The translations under genes and the position numbers were made by a program. From assembly GCF_010501055.1 (NCBI RefSeq), contig NZ_QVMO01000029.1, positions 1 to 44,028 of the forward strand: DNA of 44,028 nucleotides. The letters run 5' to 3'. Position 1 is the stretch's first letter. Each line of letters starts with the position of its first letter. The DNA comes from Dysgonomonas sp. 521. GTDB lineage: Bacteria; Bacteroidota; Bacteroidia; Bacteroidales; Dysgonomonadaceae. Below the pieces are notes generated by a model, which made no database searches, was not told the DNA's origin, and saw only the letters and a program-made list of their open reading frames with translations. Of the stretch, positions 1 through 7,110 are shown piece by piece.

Positions 1-181
1 AGTTCCGCAGGCGGGGTACCCACCCGGTGCAGGCGGCGTGAAACGGGATGTTGTCCGAGCCGAAGGCGAGTTTCGTCCCGTTTAGCCGGCAAGCCGTTGG
101 TGGGTCGCCGAGGGACAAAGCACTAGCCTTTTGCTTCCTTTTGGGCAATGCCAAAAGGAAGGGCAAGCCCGGGAGGGCGCG
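1..181 (+). repeat. Variable-arm palindromic repeat, copy 1
   Basis: This copy shares conserved blocks with copies at 4207-4390 (inverted) and 4476-4682: a GTACCC box near the start, AGCCGGCAAGCCG after the first hairpin, and GGGTCGCCGAGGGAC and GCCCGGGAGGGCGC later. It has two hairpins. Hairpin 1 has arms AAACGGGA (41-48) and TCCCGTTT (76-83). Hairpin 2 has arms CTTCCTTTTGG (134-144) and CCAAAAGGAAG (151-161). The arm sequences differ between copies but stay self-complementary. The left end may be cut by the window edge. No gene is seen in 1-384. Confidence 0.7.
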
Positions 182-241
182 GCAGCAGGGAGCTACAACT
201 AAAGTATTTAGCCTAGGATAGCCTTTATGTAAAAAATGAAA

Positions 242-353
242 GAACGTTTTAAGTAGCGAGGGCAGAACTGAATTAGAAATTCATGTTATGCCGAGTCACG
301 ATAAACAACGTTCACAGGAGCGAAGCGTATGTAAAACGACTAATGGAATTGAA
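242..353. repeat. Small dispersed repeat (element E), uninterrupted copy
   Basis: From GAACGTTTTAAGTAGCGAG to AATTGAA this matches 18893-19155, where the same element is split by another insertion. It contains the motif ATGTTATGCC, the site at which the second copy is interrupted. Immediately right (361-388) is a stretch matching, in reverse, the left end of the repeat at 4944. The lipoprotein stop codon lies inside this tail. Confidence 0.65.
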
Positions 354-384
354 CGTTTAACTTATCAACTACTGATTGGCATTA

Positions 385-1257
385 TTAACCTACTTCTATG
401 ATTAAGAATTTAGTCAGGCTCCAGAATCTCTTATAATCGGTGATTTTTACCACAACTGTACCTTTAGCGTCTTTTTCAAGCGTATAACTGTCGCTAGGGT
501 GGTCAGACAGGAGTTTAGCCTTTTTGTCATATACCGGGATGCTCTGGGTATCGCGTATATCTATCCTTATAAATTTGCTCTTTTCGATGCTTTCTTTCAG
601 TATTTTTGGAGAGGCAAGGAATCCGCCCGAAACAACTTTAGCTTCTTTCAGTTCTTTGCTTGTTCCGAACATATAATACGCTGTGTTCAGCTCCTTATCC
701 TGTTCTTTGATTTTTGCAGCTTGTTCGGCTGTTTGAGTATTTAGTACTTCAACATTATCAGTCAATGATTTCACGTCTGTCTGAAGTGAGGCTATCTGAG
801 CATCACGGCTGGATAATGATTTTTGGAGTTCGGTGATCGTATTTGCTCTTTCCACCAGTTCCGAGTTTAAGCGTTCGATAGTCGCTTTCAGACCCGACAT
901 TTGTCCTGAATTGCTTTTAAGCCTTTGATTCAGCTTATCGATATCGGTTTTGTTCTTTTTCAGAATTTCATTGATCATTTCGAAATTATCTTTGATACGG
1001 GTTTTTGTATCATTCGACATTTCGCCTTTTGTTTTCGATTCGATAGAGAGATATTTTTCAGCTTCTCTTATTTGTCTGAAATTTTCTTCTACATCGTTTA
1101 TCAATCCGTTTACCTCAGCCAGTTCTGTATTACTTTGGCTCGAAACCTGCATTAATGAATCGCGCTGAGCCTGTAAAGCTTTATATTCATCCGAATTTTT
1201 CACATTACATGATGCAAGCGCCATTAAACACATACATCCTACTATTAACTTCTTCAT
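385..1257 (-). CDS. Coiled-coil lipoprotein, function unknown
   Basis: This 290-aa protein starts with a lipoprotein signal peptide: Met-Lys-Lys, a hydrophobic stretch, then the lipobox LASC, which makes Cys17 the probable lipidated residue. Residues ~20-190 are rich in Leu/Gln/Glu/Lys heptads typical of a long coiled coil. The last ~90 residues are less repetitive and look globular. Such lipoproteins are common hypothetical genes in Bacteroidetes, and I do not recognise a specific family. The start is 38 bp downstream of the rsmI stop and I see no separate promoter, so co-transcription with rsmI is likely. An outer-membrane or periplasmic structural role is only an inference. Confidence 0.8.
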   Translation of the reverse strand: MKKLIVGCMCLMALASCNVKNSDEYKALQAQRDSLMQVSSQSNTELAEVNGLINDVEENFRQIREAEKYLSIESKTKGEMSNDTKTRIKDNFEMINEILKKNKTDIDKLNQRLKSNSGQMSGLKATIERLNSELVERANTITELQKSLSSRDAQIASLQTDVKSLTDNVEVLNTQTAEQAAKIKEQDKELNTAYYMFGTSKELKEAKVVSGGFLASPKILKESIEKSKFIRIDIRDTQSIPVYDKKAKLLSDHPSDSYTLEKDAKGTVVVKITDYKRFWSLTKFLIIEVG

Positions 1258-1295
1258 AAATAAATATTTAAGTTGTTAGATTCTATTTTTTTATT

Positions 1296-1970
1296 TTATT
1301 CATTTTTTCCTGTTAAAATTATAACAAACTCTCCTCGCGGTTCGTTCACAGTATAATGTAATATTAATTCTTTGAGTGTTCCTCTTTTTATTTCTTCAAA
1401 CTTTTTAGAGATTTCGCGGCATGTGGCTGCATACCGGTCTTCTCCCATATATTCGGACAGTTGGTTCAATGTTTTCAATATCCTGTGAGGCGATTCGTAA
1501 AAGACGATAGTCCTGTTTTCCTCAGCCAGTATTTTCAGGCGGGTCATCCTTCCCTTTTTCTGAGGGAGGAACCCTTCGAAACAAAATTTATCGCATGGGA
1601 TACCTGATGCTACCAGCGCAGGTACGAATGCCGTAGCACCCGGCAGGCATTCTACATCGATACCGGCGGCAACGCATTCGCGTACGACCAGAAAACCGGG
1701 ATCGGAAATACCCGGGGTTCCCGCATCGGAGACCAGCGCAATATCTTCTCCGGCATTTATGCGGCCTACAATATGCGATACAGCCTGATGTTCATTAAAT
1801 TTATGATAGGATTGCATTTTGTTCTGGATGTCGAAATGCTTGAGTAGTATTCCGGTAGTGCGAGTATCCTCTGCCAGAATAAGAGATACTTCCTTCAACA
1901 GCCTGATAGCTCTGAATGTCATATCCTCTAGGTTTCCTACGGGTGTAGGCACAATGTATAGTTTCCCCAT
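1296..1970 (-). CDS. rsmI: 16S rRNA (cytidine(1402)-2'-O)-methyltransferase
   Basis: RsmI uses S-adenosylmethionine to 2'-O-methylate C1402 in the decoding centre of 16S rRNA. The 224-aa product shows the family's motifs in order: PTPVGNLEDMTFRAIRLL at the N terminus, AEDTRTTGILLKHF, LVSDAGTPGISDPG (the SAM-binding loop of the tetrapyrrole-methylase fold) and IVFYESPHRI. It lacks the C-terminal extension of the E. coli enzyme, which is usual for short forms. The ATG at 1970 begins directly with the conserved MGKLYIVPTPVGN, so the start is secure. A TATCTTTG -7 element (2003-2010) lies 32 bp upstream. The lipoprotein gene follows in the same direction. Confidence 0.95.
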   Translation of the reverse strand: MGKLYIVPTPVGNLEDMTFRAIRLLKEVSLILAEDTRTTGILLKHFDIQNKMQSYHKFNEHQAVSHIVGRINAGEDIALVSDAGTPGISDPGFLVVRECVAAGIDVECLPGATAFVPALVASGIPCDKFCFEGFLPQKKGRMTRLKILAEENRTIVFYESPHRILKTLNQLSEYMGEDRYAATCREISKKFEEIKRGTLKELILHYTVNEPRGEFVIILTGKNE

Positions 1971-2002
1971 TTCCTTTCCAGACTATTACCAAATACTGTT
2001 CA

Positions 2003-2010
2003 CAAAGATA
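2003..2010 (-). promoter_or_regulatory. Candidate -7 element for rsmI
   Basis: On the minus strand this reads TATCTTTG, a match to the Bacteroidetes TAnnTTTG -7 box. I see no clean TTTG at the expected upstream spacing, so the assignment is tentative. Confidence 0.45.
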
Positions 2011-2070
2011 GAAAAAAAATGAACTGCTAATTAAAAAACGGAAATATTGTCACTTTGTTGTGTAATCCTT

Positions 2071-2952
2071 TTATATCGGATTTGTTTCCAGAGGAGGTAG
2101 TATTATGCACAAAACCGGGTCGAGTATTTGTATTTTTTCTGACAGAAAAGTGTCCTTATCTATCTCTATAATAGCATTATCTCTGATTAGCATCCCGGAT
2201 ATATCAATATCACGGGCAAAAACATAACTGGATAAATAATCTATTTCACTATCTGTGTAATATGAAATGTTGAGTTCCCAATCTACATCTAAGGGTGTAC
2301 CTTCTTTTTGTATCCACTGTGGCGAGTCCTCCAAAGTTTGTATAACGCTCCGTGTAAAGCAACTGTCTGCACTGAACAGTATACCGATGTCAGATATTCT
2401 GCCCGTTTCGGATATTTTGAAACTAGCCCTAAGCGTTTTACTTTGCCCGGTATTGCATGATCTTTTAATATTGTTTATGAGATAACTTTCAAACTTATTT
2501 ATTCCTCCGGGAAATACCGGGGTGTAATACCTCATTTTTGTTGTATCTGCATTATCGTCGGGAGCTCCGTATGTGCGGAAATAGAAAGGAACAATAAAGA
2601 CAGTTGGTATGCTGACTCCTCTGGCTTTGCCGGGAATAAACCTGGGCATCTGTTTTATAACTCTCAACACCTCATTGTCATAGGCAGAATCAAGTGATTG
2701 CGCTATTCTCACGTTGGTTATTTCTCCAATTTTATTTACAGTAAAATTGGCTACTACTTTACCATTTACTCTTCTTTCCTGTGCAGAGGCAGGATATTTT
2801 ATGTTAGCGCTCAGAAACTTATTCAATTCTTTTTTCCCTCCCGGAAATTTAGAAAAGTAGTATTTAGGACGGAAAGGGTCTTCTTTTTCCACTGTTTGGG
2901 AAAAAGCGCAAACTGTAATAAACAGAAATAAAATATGTAAGTGCAGTCTCAT
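2071..2952 (-). CDS. Secreted protein with two TonB-C-like domains
   Basis: This 293-aa protein has an N-terminal signal peptide (about residues 1-19, ending ...AFSQ) and no membrane anchor beyond it. Residues ~35-112 form a typical TonB C-terminal domain: FPGGKKELNKFLSANIKYP, then VNGKVVANFTVNKIGEI and a Pro-containing end. Residues ~138-215 repeat the pattern in degenerate form, with FPGGINKFESYLINNIK. Genuine energy-transducing TonB needs an inner-membrane anchor and a Pro-rich linker; neither is visible here, so this is a periplasmic TonB-domain protein rather than a proven TonB. It starts 11 bp after the HAD gene stop, suggesting one transcript from the promoter at 3727-3759. Confidence 0.8.
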   Translation of the reverse strand: MRLHLHILFLFITVCAFSQTVEKEDPFRPKYYFSKFPGGKKELNKFLSANIKYPASAQERRVNGKVVANFTVNKIGEITNVRIAQSLDSAYDNEVLRVIKQMPRFIPGKARGVSIPTVFIVPFYFRTYGAPDDNADTTKMRYYTPVFPGGINKFESYLINNIKRSCNTGQSKTLRASFKISETGRISDIGILFSADSCFTRSVIQTLEDSPQWIQKEGTPLDVDWELNISYYTDSEIDYLSSYVFARDIDISGMLIRDNAIIEIDKDTFLSEKIQILDPVLCIILPPLETNPI

Positions 2953-2963
2953 ATGTAGAGTTA

Positions 2964-3704
2964 TTAAACTTTTGTAGCTTTTATTATTCCATATAATTCA
3001 TCCCATCTGTCATACAATGCCTTCATCGATGGCAGAACGATATCCGCTCCGGCATCGGCCAGCACCTTGTCCGGCATCGGCCCGGTATTTATGGCTATGG
3101 TAAATATTCCGGCAGCTACGGCTGCTTCCACGCCTCTGGGCGCGTTTTCTACCACGATGGCTTCGTTGGGTTTTAGATGTCCGGCCTTTTCCAATCCCAT
3201 CAGGTAGGGCTCGGGATGCGGTTTTCCATGCTTCACATCAAATGCCGTAACCATGAGCTCTTTTTGGAACAAGCCGGGAAAGTTATGTTCCAGCTTATTT
3301 ATCAATGTAGGCTGTCCCGAGCCTGTGACAACTACACATGTCAGGCCTGCATCGTGTACCATCTTTACAAAATCGTAGGCGTAAGGGATCAGGCTGCCAT
3401 CGTTGTATTTTGAGAATAATTCGGTTTTGCGTTTATATATTGTTTTTATTTCATCTTCTGTGGCTTCCCTTCCTTTTTCCCGTTTCATCAGGTCATTTAT
3501 CGTATGGCTGCCTACCATGCCTTCGTACAAGTAAAATTCTTCGGAAGTGCTGGGGATGTCAAATTCGTCCATTGTCTCTTTCCACGATTTGGCATGCCAC
3601 TTCATCGAATCGTATAGTACGCCGTCCATATCGAAAAGGATGGCTTTTAAATCAATTTTTGGGTAATTATGCTTGTTCAGATAGTTGTTAAATGCAGTAG
3701 TCAT
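2964..3704 (-). CDS. HAD-superfamily phosphatase / beta-phosphoglucomutase-like
   Basis: A 246-aa HAD hydrolase of subfamily IA. Motif I is FDMDGVLYDS, with nucleophile Asp25 and general acid Asp27. A helical cap follows (about residues 35-110). Motif II is VVTGSG, motif III lies around KHGKPHPEPY, and motif IV is VVENAPRGVEAA. The cap and motifs resemble beta-phosphoglucomutase and sugar-phosphate phosphatases, but the substrate cannot be read from the sequence. The residues upstream of motif I (about 20) are somewhat longer than usual. A near-consensus promoter precedes the gene, and the TonB-domain gene follows closely. Confidence 0.88.
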   Translation of the reverse strand: MTTAFNNYLNKHNYPKIDLKAILFDMDGVLYDSMKWHAKSWKETMDEFDIPSTSEEFYLYEGMVGSHTINDLMKREKGREATEDEIKTIYKRKTELFSKYNDGSLIPYAYDFVKMVHDAGLTCVVVTGSGQPTLINKLEHNFPGLFQKELMVTAFDVKHGKPHPEPYLMGLEKAGHLKPNEAIVVENAPRGVEAAVAAGIFTIAINTGPMPDKVLADAGADIVLPSMKALYDRWDELYGIIKATKV

Positions 3705-3726
3705 TGTGATATTTTATTTATTAGTG

Positions 3727-3759
3727 CAAATATACAGTTTCTGGATGAGATTACCCAAA
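3727..3759 (-). promoter_or_regulatory. Promoter of the HAD / TonB-domain operon
   Basis: On the minus strand there is TTTG (3756-3759), a 21-nt spacer, then TATATTTG (3727-3734). This fits the Bacteroidetes primary-sigma consensus TTTG-N19-21-TAnnTTTG. It sits 22 bp upstream of the HAD start codon. Confidence 0.75.
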
Positions 3760-3798
3760 ATGGTTCTGAAACGGTTCGGGTCGGTAATTATATAAATA

Positions 3799-4097
3799 AT
3801 GCGAATCAAGGGTTGCTTAGGGTTGAAGTATACTATTATAAATCAATCTTCTGTTTTGCAGTCAGGGTTCTAAGTCCACGAAGTGGGCTAATCATGGATA
3901 ACTACGGGTAAAACCCGTGGAAAAATCGGATAGGGAGAGGCCGTCTCCGTAGGAGGCGAATGGCATTTGTTTTTGCTATTTGCCTCCTACGGAGACATAT
4001 TCTTCTGTCAGTTCCTGCCACGGGTTTTACCCGTGGTTATCCACTTTCAGTCCCTTCGGGACAATAAGTTACTGTGCTTTTTAACCTTGATTCGCAT
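3799..4097. repeat. ~300-bp nested palindromic element
   Basis: Outer arms are ATGCGAATCAAGGGTT (3799-3814) and its imperfect complement (4083-4097). Inside are 25-nt arms 3896-3920 / 4018-4042 with one mismatch. Inside those are perfect 15-bp arms GTCTCCGTAGGAGGC (3943-3957) and GCCTCCTACGGAGAC (3982-3996). Small hairpins flank both sides (around 3873-3887 and 4050-4062). No coding potential was recognised. The outer end resembles the ends of the element at 4944-5190. Confidence 0.75.
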
Positions 4098-4206
4098 AAA
4101 TATGTAAAGTGGTATTAATGATATAAATCGAGGCTATATTATGTAATAATCTGCGCAGAATTCTCGTCTATCTCCACTTCGTTCCGATAGACTTCCACTT
4201 CTTTGC

Positions 4207-4390
4207 CTTACTTTTGGCCAAAGCTCGAAAAGTAAGCAAAAAAGCATTGCGCCCCGCTTCGCTGTACGACCCACCATCGGCTTGCCGGCTGAATGAAGTG
4301 ATGAAGGATTCATCGTTCTACTGGTTAGGAGATTTTGATTAAAAGCGCCCGCACTTCATTCTACGCCGCCTGCGCCGGGTGGGTACCCCG
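4207..4390 (-). repeat. Variable-arm palindromic repeat, copy 2 (inverted)
   Basis: The conserved blocks of copy 1 appear here in reverse: GTACCC at 4383-4388 and GCCGGC near 4285. Hairpin 1 arms are GAATGAAGTG (4291-4300) and CACTTCATTC (4352-4361). Hairpin 2 arms are CTTACTTTT (4207-4215) and AAAAGTAAG (4228-4236). The hairpin arms differ from copies 1 and 3, while the blocks between them are similar. Confidence 0.7.
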
Positions 4391-4475
4391 TAGGCTTGCT
4401 AACGGCGCTGGCTGACGCATGACGAGAATAATCGCTTTCGGAGTTCTTGGCGTTGCGTTGCGACTCCGTGCATAC

Positions 4476-4682
4476 GTTCCGCAGGCGGGGTACCCAATCC
4501 GTCAGCGGAGGCGTGGAACAAAAAGCTGTTTGAGCTTGATTGAAGATTCGTATTTCAGAAAATTTGGAGCGAGTTCTTTTTGTTCAGCCGTAGCTGCGGT
4601 TTTGGGTCGCCGAGGGACGAAGCACTAGACTTTTGTTTACTTTTGGGCAATGCAAAAGTAAAAACAAGCCCGGGAGGGCGCG
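4476..4682 (+). repeat. Variable-arm palindromic repeat, copy 3
   Basis: Starts GTTCCGCAGGCGGGGTACCC and ends GCCCGGGAGGGCGCG, as copy 1 does. Hairpin 1 arms are GAACAAAAAG (4516-4525) and CTTTTTGTTC (4576-4585). Hairpin 2 arms are TTTACTTTTG (4636-4645) and CAAAAGTAAA (4653-4662). Copies 2 and 3 face each other, separated by ~85 bp. Confidence 0.7.
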
Positions 4683-4751
4683 TTAGAATTAGACGTAAGT
4701 TGATGTGTTCACGAAAGATAGATTTTATGCGACCAGGATAACCTCGATTTA

Positions 4752-4933
4752 GTAACTGTTTAAATTTTATTCGTTCAAATTTTTAGCGATGTTTTAGCGA
4801 TGTTTTTTTCTTCCTCGAAACGATAATAGCGGGCTATTTGAGTTGAGAGAAAGGAAAAAACAGCCGAAAACAGCCGAAAAATGAACGAAGAAAAAGGTAT
4901 AATAAAATATTCGTATAAAATTTAAACAGTTAC
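4752..4933. repeat. 182-bp element with 19-bp perfect terminal inverted repeats
   Basis: The ends are GTAACTGTTTAAATTTTAT (4752-4770) and its exact complement (4915-4933). The inverted pairing continues imperfectly inward (TTCGTTC against GAACGAA). Inside are two short tandem duplications: TTTTAGCGATG twice near 4780-4802, and AACAGCCGAAA twice near 4859-4880. There is no coding capacity. It looks like a MITE-type element, but the transposase is unknown. Confidence 0.75.
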
Positions 4934-4943
4934 TTATATTATT

Positions 4944-5190
4944 AATGCCAATCAGTAGTTGAGAAATGGCTTGAAAAGCCAAATCTTCATAACCGCGGGT
5001 CATCGACCTGCGGAAAAAGGATGAGTAATACCAGCTGTCTGAAAGACAGGACATGCTGTGTGTCCTGCCGCTTCGGGCAGGGGGAGTGTAATTGCCCCTT
5101 GCTCCGTAAGCTACGCTGTGCTTGCATACGGTTATGAAGATTCTGCCTTTCAGGCAGGTGTTGAGATGCTTTCAACCCCTGATTCGCATT
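4944..5190. repeat. ~250-bp repeat with multiple hairpins
   Basis: The left end AATGCCAATCAGTAGTTG and the right end (complement AATGCGAATCAGGGGTTG) are similar inverted ends. They also resemble the end of the 3799 element and the sequence at 361-386. Inside, AATCTTCATAACCG (around 4981) pairs with CGGTTATGAAGATT (around 5128), and several G+C-rich hairpins lie between, such as CTGCC-GCTTC-GGGCAG and CTGCCTTTCAGGCAG. No gene was recognised. Confidence 0.65.
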
Positions 5191-5305
5191 ATTAAAGGGA
5201 ACATATCATTTCAATGTCATGTTTCTCGTTTATCTACTTTTGATATCATACAATCTACTTTAAAATGAATATTTGTCACAAAAACTCAAAAAATAAAACT
5301 TTTTA

Positions 5306-5336
5306 TTTGTTTTTCTGAAAAAATGAAATAACTTTG
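5306..5336 (+). promoter_or_regulatory. Promoter of the leu operon
   Basis: TTTG (5306-5309), a 19-nt spacer, then TAACTTTG (5329-5336) is an exact fit to the Bacteroidetes TTTG-N19-TAnnTTTG promoter. Transcription should start near 5342-5346, about 10-14 nt upstream of the leader-peptide ATG. Confidence 0.85.
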
Positions 5337-5355
5337 CTACCCAATTAGAAAAAAT

Positions 5356-5412
5356 ATGAAGTTACATAGTATTATTAGTTCACTCATTCTGCTCTGGAGA
5401 AATTTAGAGTGA
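5356..5412 (+). CDS. leuL: leu operon leader peptide (18 aa, Leu/Ile-rich)
   Basis: The short frame reads MKLHSIISSLILLWRNLE and stops at TGA 5410-5412. Five of 18 residues are Leu and three are Ile, with a run Leu-Ile-Leu-Leu at residues 10-13. It begins just after a consensus promoter and is followed by an intrinsic terminator and leuA, the layout of ribosome-mediated attenuation. The RNA supports the switch. TCACTC (5380-5385, inside the codons) can pair with GAGTGA (5407-5412). AGAGTGAG (5406-5413) can instead pair with CTCACTCT (5458-5465), which is the left arm of the terminator. A ribosome stalled on the Leu/Ile codons would favour the second pairing and read-through. The name leuL is by analogy. 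Confidence 0.82.
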   Translation: MKLHSIISSLILLWRNLE

Positions 5413-5451
5413 GCATTGCTATGTAGTATAAATAATAAAGAAAAAACTAGG

Positions 5452-5490
5452 GCCTTTCTCACTCTTAAAATGATGAGAAAGGCTTTTTTT
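5452..5490 (+). terminator. Leader attenuator (intrinsic terminator)
   Basis: A 10-bp perfect stem GCCTTTCTCA (5452-5461) / TGAGAAAGGC (5474-5483) with a 12-nt loop is followed at once by seven T (5484-5490). It ends 36 bp before leuA. Its left arm overlaps the 8-nt antiterminator partner of the leader-peptide stop region (5406-5413). Confidence 0.9.
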
Positions 5491-5526
5491 ATGTAGAATA
5501 AGTTTAGATTTAATAAAAAAACAGTT

Positions 5527-7017
5527 ATGGATAAGTTATTTATTTTCGACACCACATTAAGAGACGGAGAGCAAGTTCCGGGTTGCCAGTTGAACACGAT
5601 AGAAAAAATCGAAGTAGCCAAAGCCCTCGAAACACTCGGCGTTGATGTAATAGAAGCCGGTTTTCCGGTGTCCAGCCCTGTTGATTTCAATTCGGTTGTC
5701 GAAATATCCAAAGCTGTAACATGGCCGACTATATGTGCCCTTACCCGTGCTGTGGAAAAAGATATAGAAGTAGCGGCAGATGCATTGAAGTATGCGAAGA
5801 AGAAGCGCATCCATACTGGTATTGGGACATCGGATTATCATATCAAATATAAATTCAACTCCACTCAGGATGAAATCGTAGAAAGAGCCGTAGCTGCTGT
5901 AAAGTATGCGAAACGTTTTGTTGAGGATGTCGAGTTTTATGCGGAAGACGCAGGCCGTACAGATAACGCCTACCTTGCACGTGTGGTACAGGCTGTGGTA
6001 AACGCGGGCGCAACGGTCGTAAACATTCCGGATACAACAGGTTATTGCCTGCCTACCGAATATGGCGCTAAAATAAAATATCTGATAGACAATGTGGATA
6101 TGAAGAACGCTATACTTTCCACGCATTGCCATCAGGATTTGGGTATGGCTACGGCAAACTCAGTCATGGGGGTCTTGAATGGTGCGCGTCAGGTAGAAGT
6201 GACTATTAACGGTATAGGCGAACGTGCGGGAAACACTTCGTTGGAAGAGGTGGTAATGGCGATCAGGAGCCATAAAGAGTTAAATATAGAAACAAATATA
6301 AATACGCAGAAAATCTATCCTATAAGCCGTATGATTTCCAGCCTGATGAATATGCCTGTGCAGCCGAATAAGGCCATAGTGGGACGCAACGCTTTTGCTC
6401 ATTCATCGGGTATCCATCAGGACGGAGTATTGAAACATTTGTCAACTTATGAGATAATTGACCCTAAAGATGTGGGAATAGATGACAATGCCATCGTATT
6501 AACTGCCCGAAGTGGACGTGCCGCATTAAAAAATAGATTAAATTTGCTGGGTATTGAAGTTGATGATGATACGCTTGCCGAATACTATCACCGTTTCCTT
6601 GACCTTGCCGACCGCAAGAAAGATATTACAGATGAAGATATTTTGATATTGGCCGGGAAGGAAACAGATAAGATGCACCGTATAAAACTGGACTACCTGC
6701 AGGTAATATCCGGTCTTGGCATTCGCAACGTAGCGAATGTAGGACTCGACATCGCAGGCGAAAAGTTTGAGGCGTCTTCTTCCGGAAACGGCCCCGTGGA
6801 TGCTGCTATAAGCGCGATAAAACAAATTATCCGCCGCCAGATGGTTATTGAAGAATTCCTGATTCAGGCAATAAACAAGGGAAGTGACGACATTGGTAAG
6901 GTACACATGCAGGTTGAACACGAAGGCGTAAACTATTACGGATTTTCGGCAAATACCGATATTGTGGCGGCATCGGCAGAAGCTTTTATAAATGCAGTAA
7001 ATAAATTTGTAAAATAA
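5527..7017 (+). CDS. leuA: 2-isopropylmalate synthase
   Basis: LeuA condenses acetyl-CoA with 2-oxoisovalerate, the committed step of leucine synthesis in the cytoplasm. The 496-aa protein starts with the catalytic-loop motif [13 protein letters not shown]. It continues with the TIM-barrel motifs [14 protein letters not shown] (HxH metal ligands) and [14 protein letters not shown], then [15 protein letters not shown]. The C-terminal ~130 residues are the LeuA allosteric domain ([35 protein letters not shown]), where leucine usually binds. Length and order match the standard enzyme. It is the first structural gene after the attenuator. A 68-bp imperfect palindrome and an acyltransferase gene follow before leuC. 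Confidence 0.97.
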   Translation: MDKLFIFDTTLRDGEQVPGCQLNTIEKIEVAKALETLGVDVIEAGFPVSSPVDFNSVVEISKAVTWPTICALTRAVEKDIEVAADALKYAKKKRIHTGIGTSDYHIKYKFNSTQDEIVERAVAAVKYAKRFVEDVEFYAEDAGRTDNAYLARVVQAVVNAGATVVNIPDTTGYCLPTEYGAKIKYLIDNVDMKNAILSTHCHQDLGMATANSVMGVLNGARQVEVTINGIGERAGNTSLEEVVMAIRSHKELNIETNINTQKIYPISRMISSLMNMPVQPNKAIVGRNAFAHSSGIHQDGVLKHLSTYEIIDPKDVGIDDNAIVLTARSGRAALKNRLNLLGIEVDDDTLAEYYHRFLDLADRKKDITDEDILILAGKETDKMHRIKLDYLQVISGLGIRNVANVGLDIAGEKFEASSSGNGPVDAAISAIKQIIRRQMVIEEFLIQAINKGSDDIGKVHMQVEHEGVNYYGFSANTDIVAASAEAFINAVNKFVK

Positions 7018-7025
7018 GTTTTTGT

Positions 7026-7093
7026 GAGTTATAAAATTTAAGTTATGAATTATAATCTCAAACTTAGAACTCATAATTCATAATTTATAACTC
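7026..7093. repeat. Short imperfect palindrome after leuA
   Basis: GAGTTATAAA (7026-7035) and TTTATAACTC (7084-7093) bound an A+T-rich stretch containing further inverted AATTCATAA-type repeats. There is no T-run, so it is more likely a small repeat than a terminator. Confidence 0.5.
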
Positions 7094-7110
7094 ATAATTT
7101 GAAAAAATAT

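Noticed and set aside
2071..2952. Bona fide energy-transducing TonB
   Set aside because: No inner-membrane anchor or Pro-rich linker, only a cleavable signal and two TonB-C-like domains.
4419..5175. Small open frames in the repeat block (e.g. 4419-4628, 4794-5054, 4987-5175)
   Set aside because: They follow the palindromic repeats and have no recognisable protein features.
3799..5190. CRISPR array
   Set aside because: The repeats here are large, few, inverted and not regularly spaced; no direct-repeat/spacer pattern or cas gene was seen.
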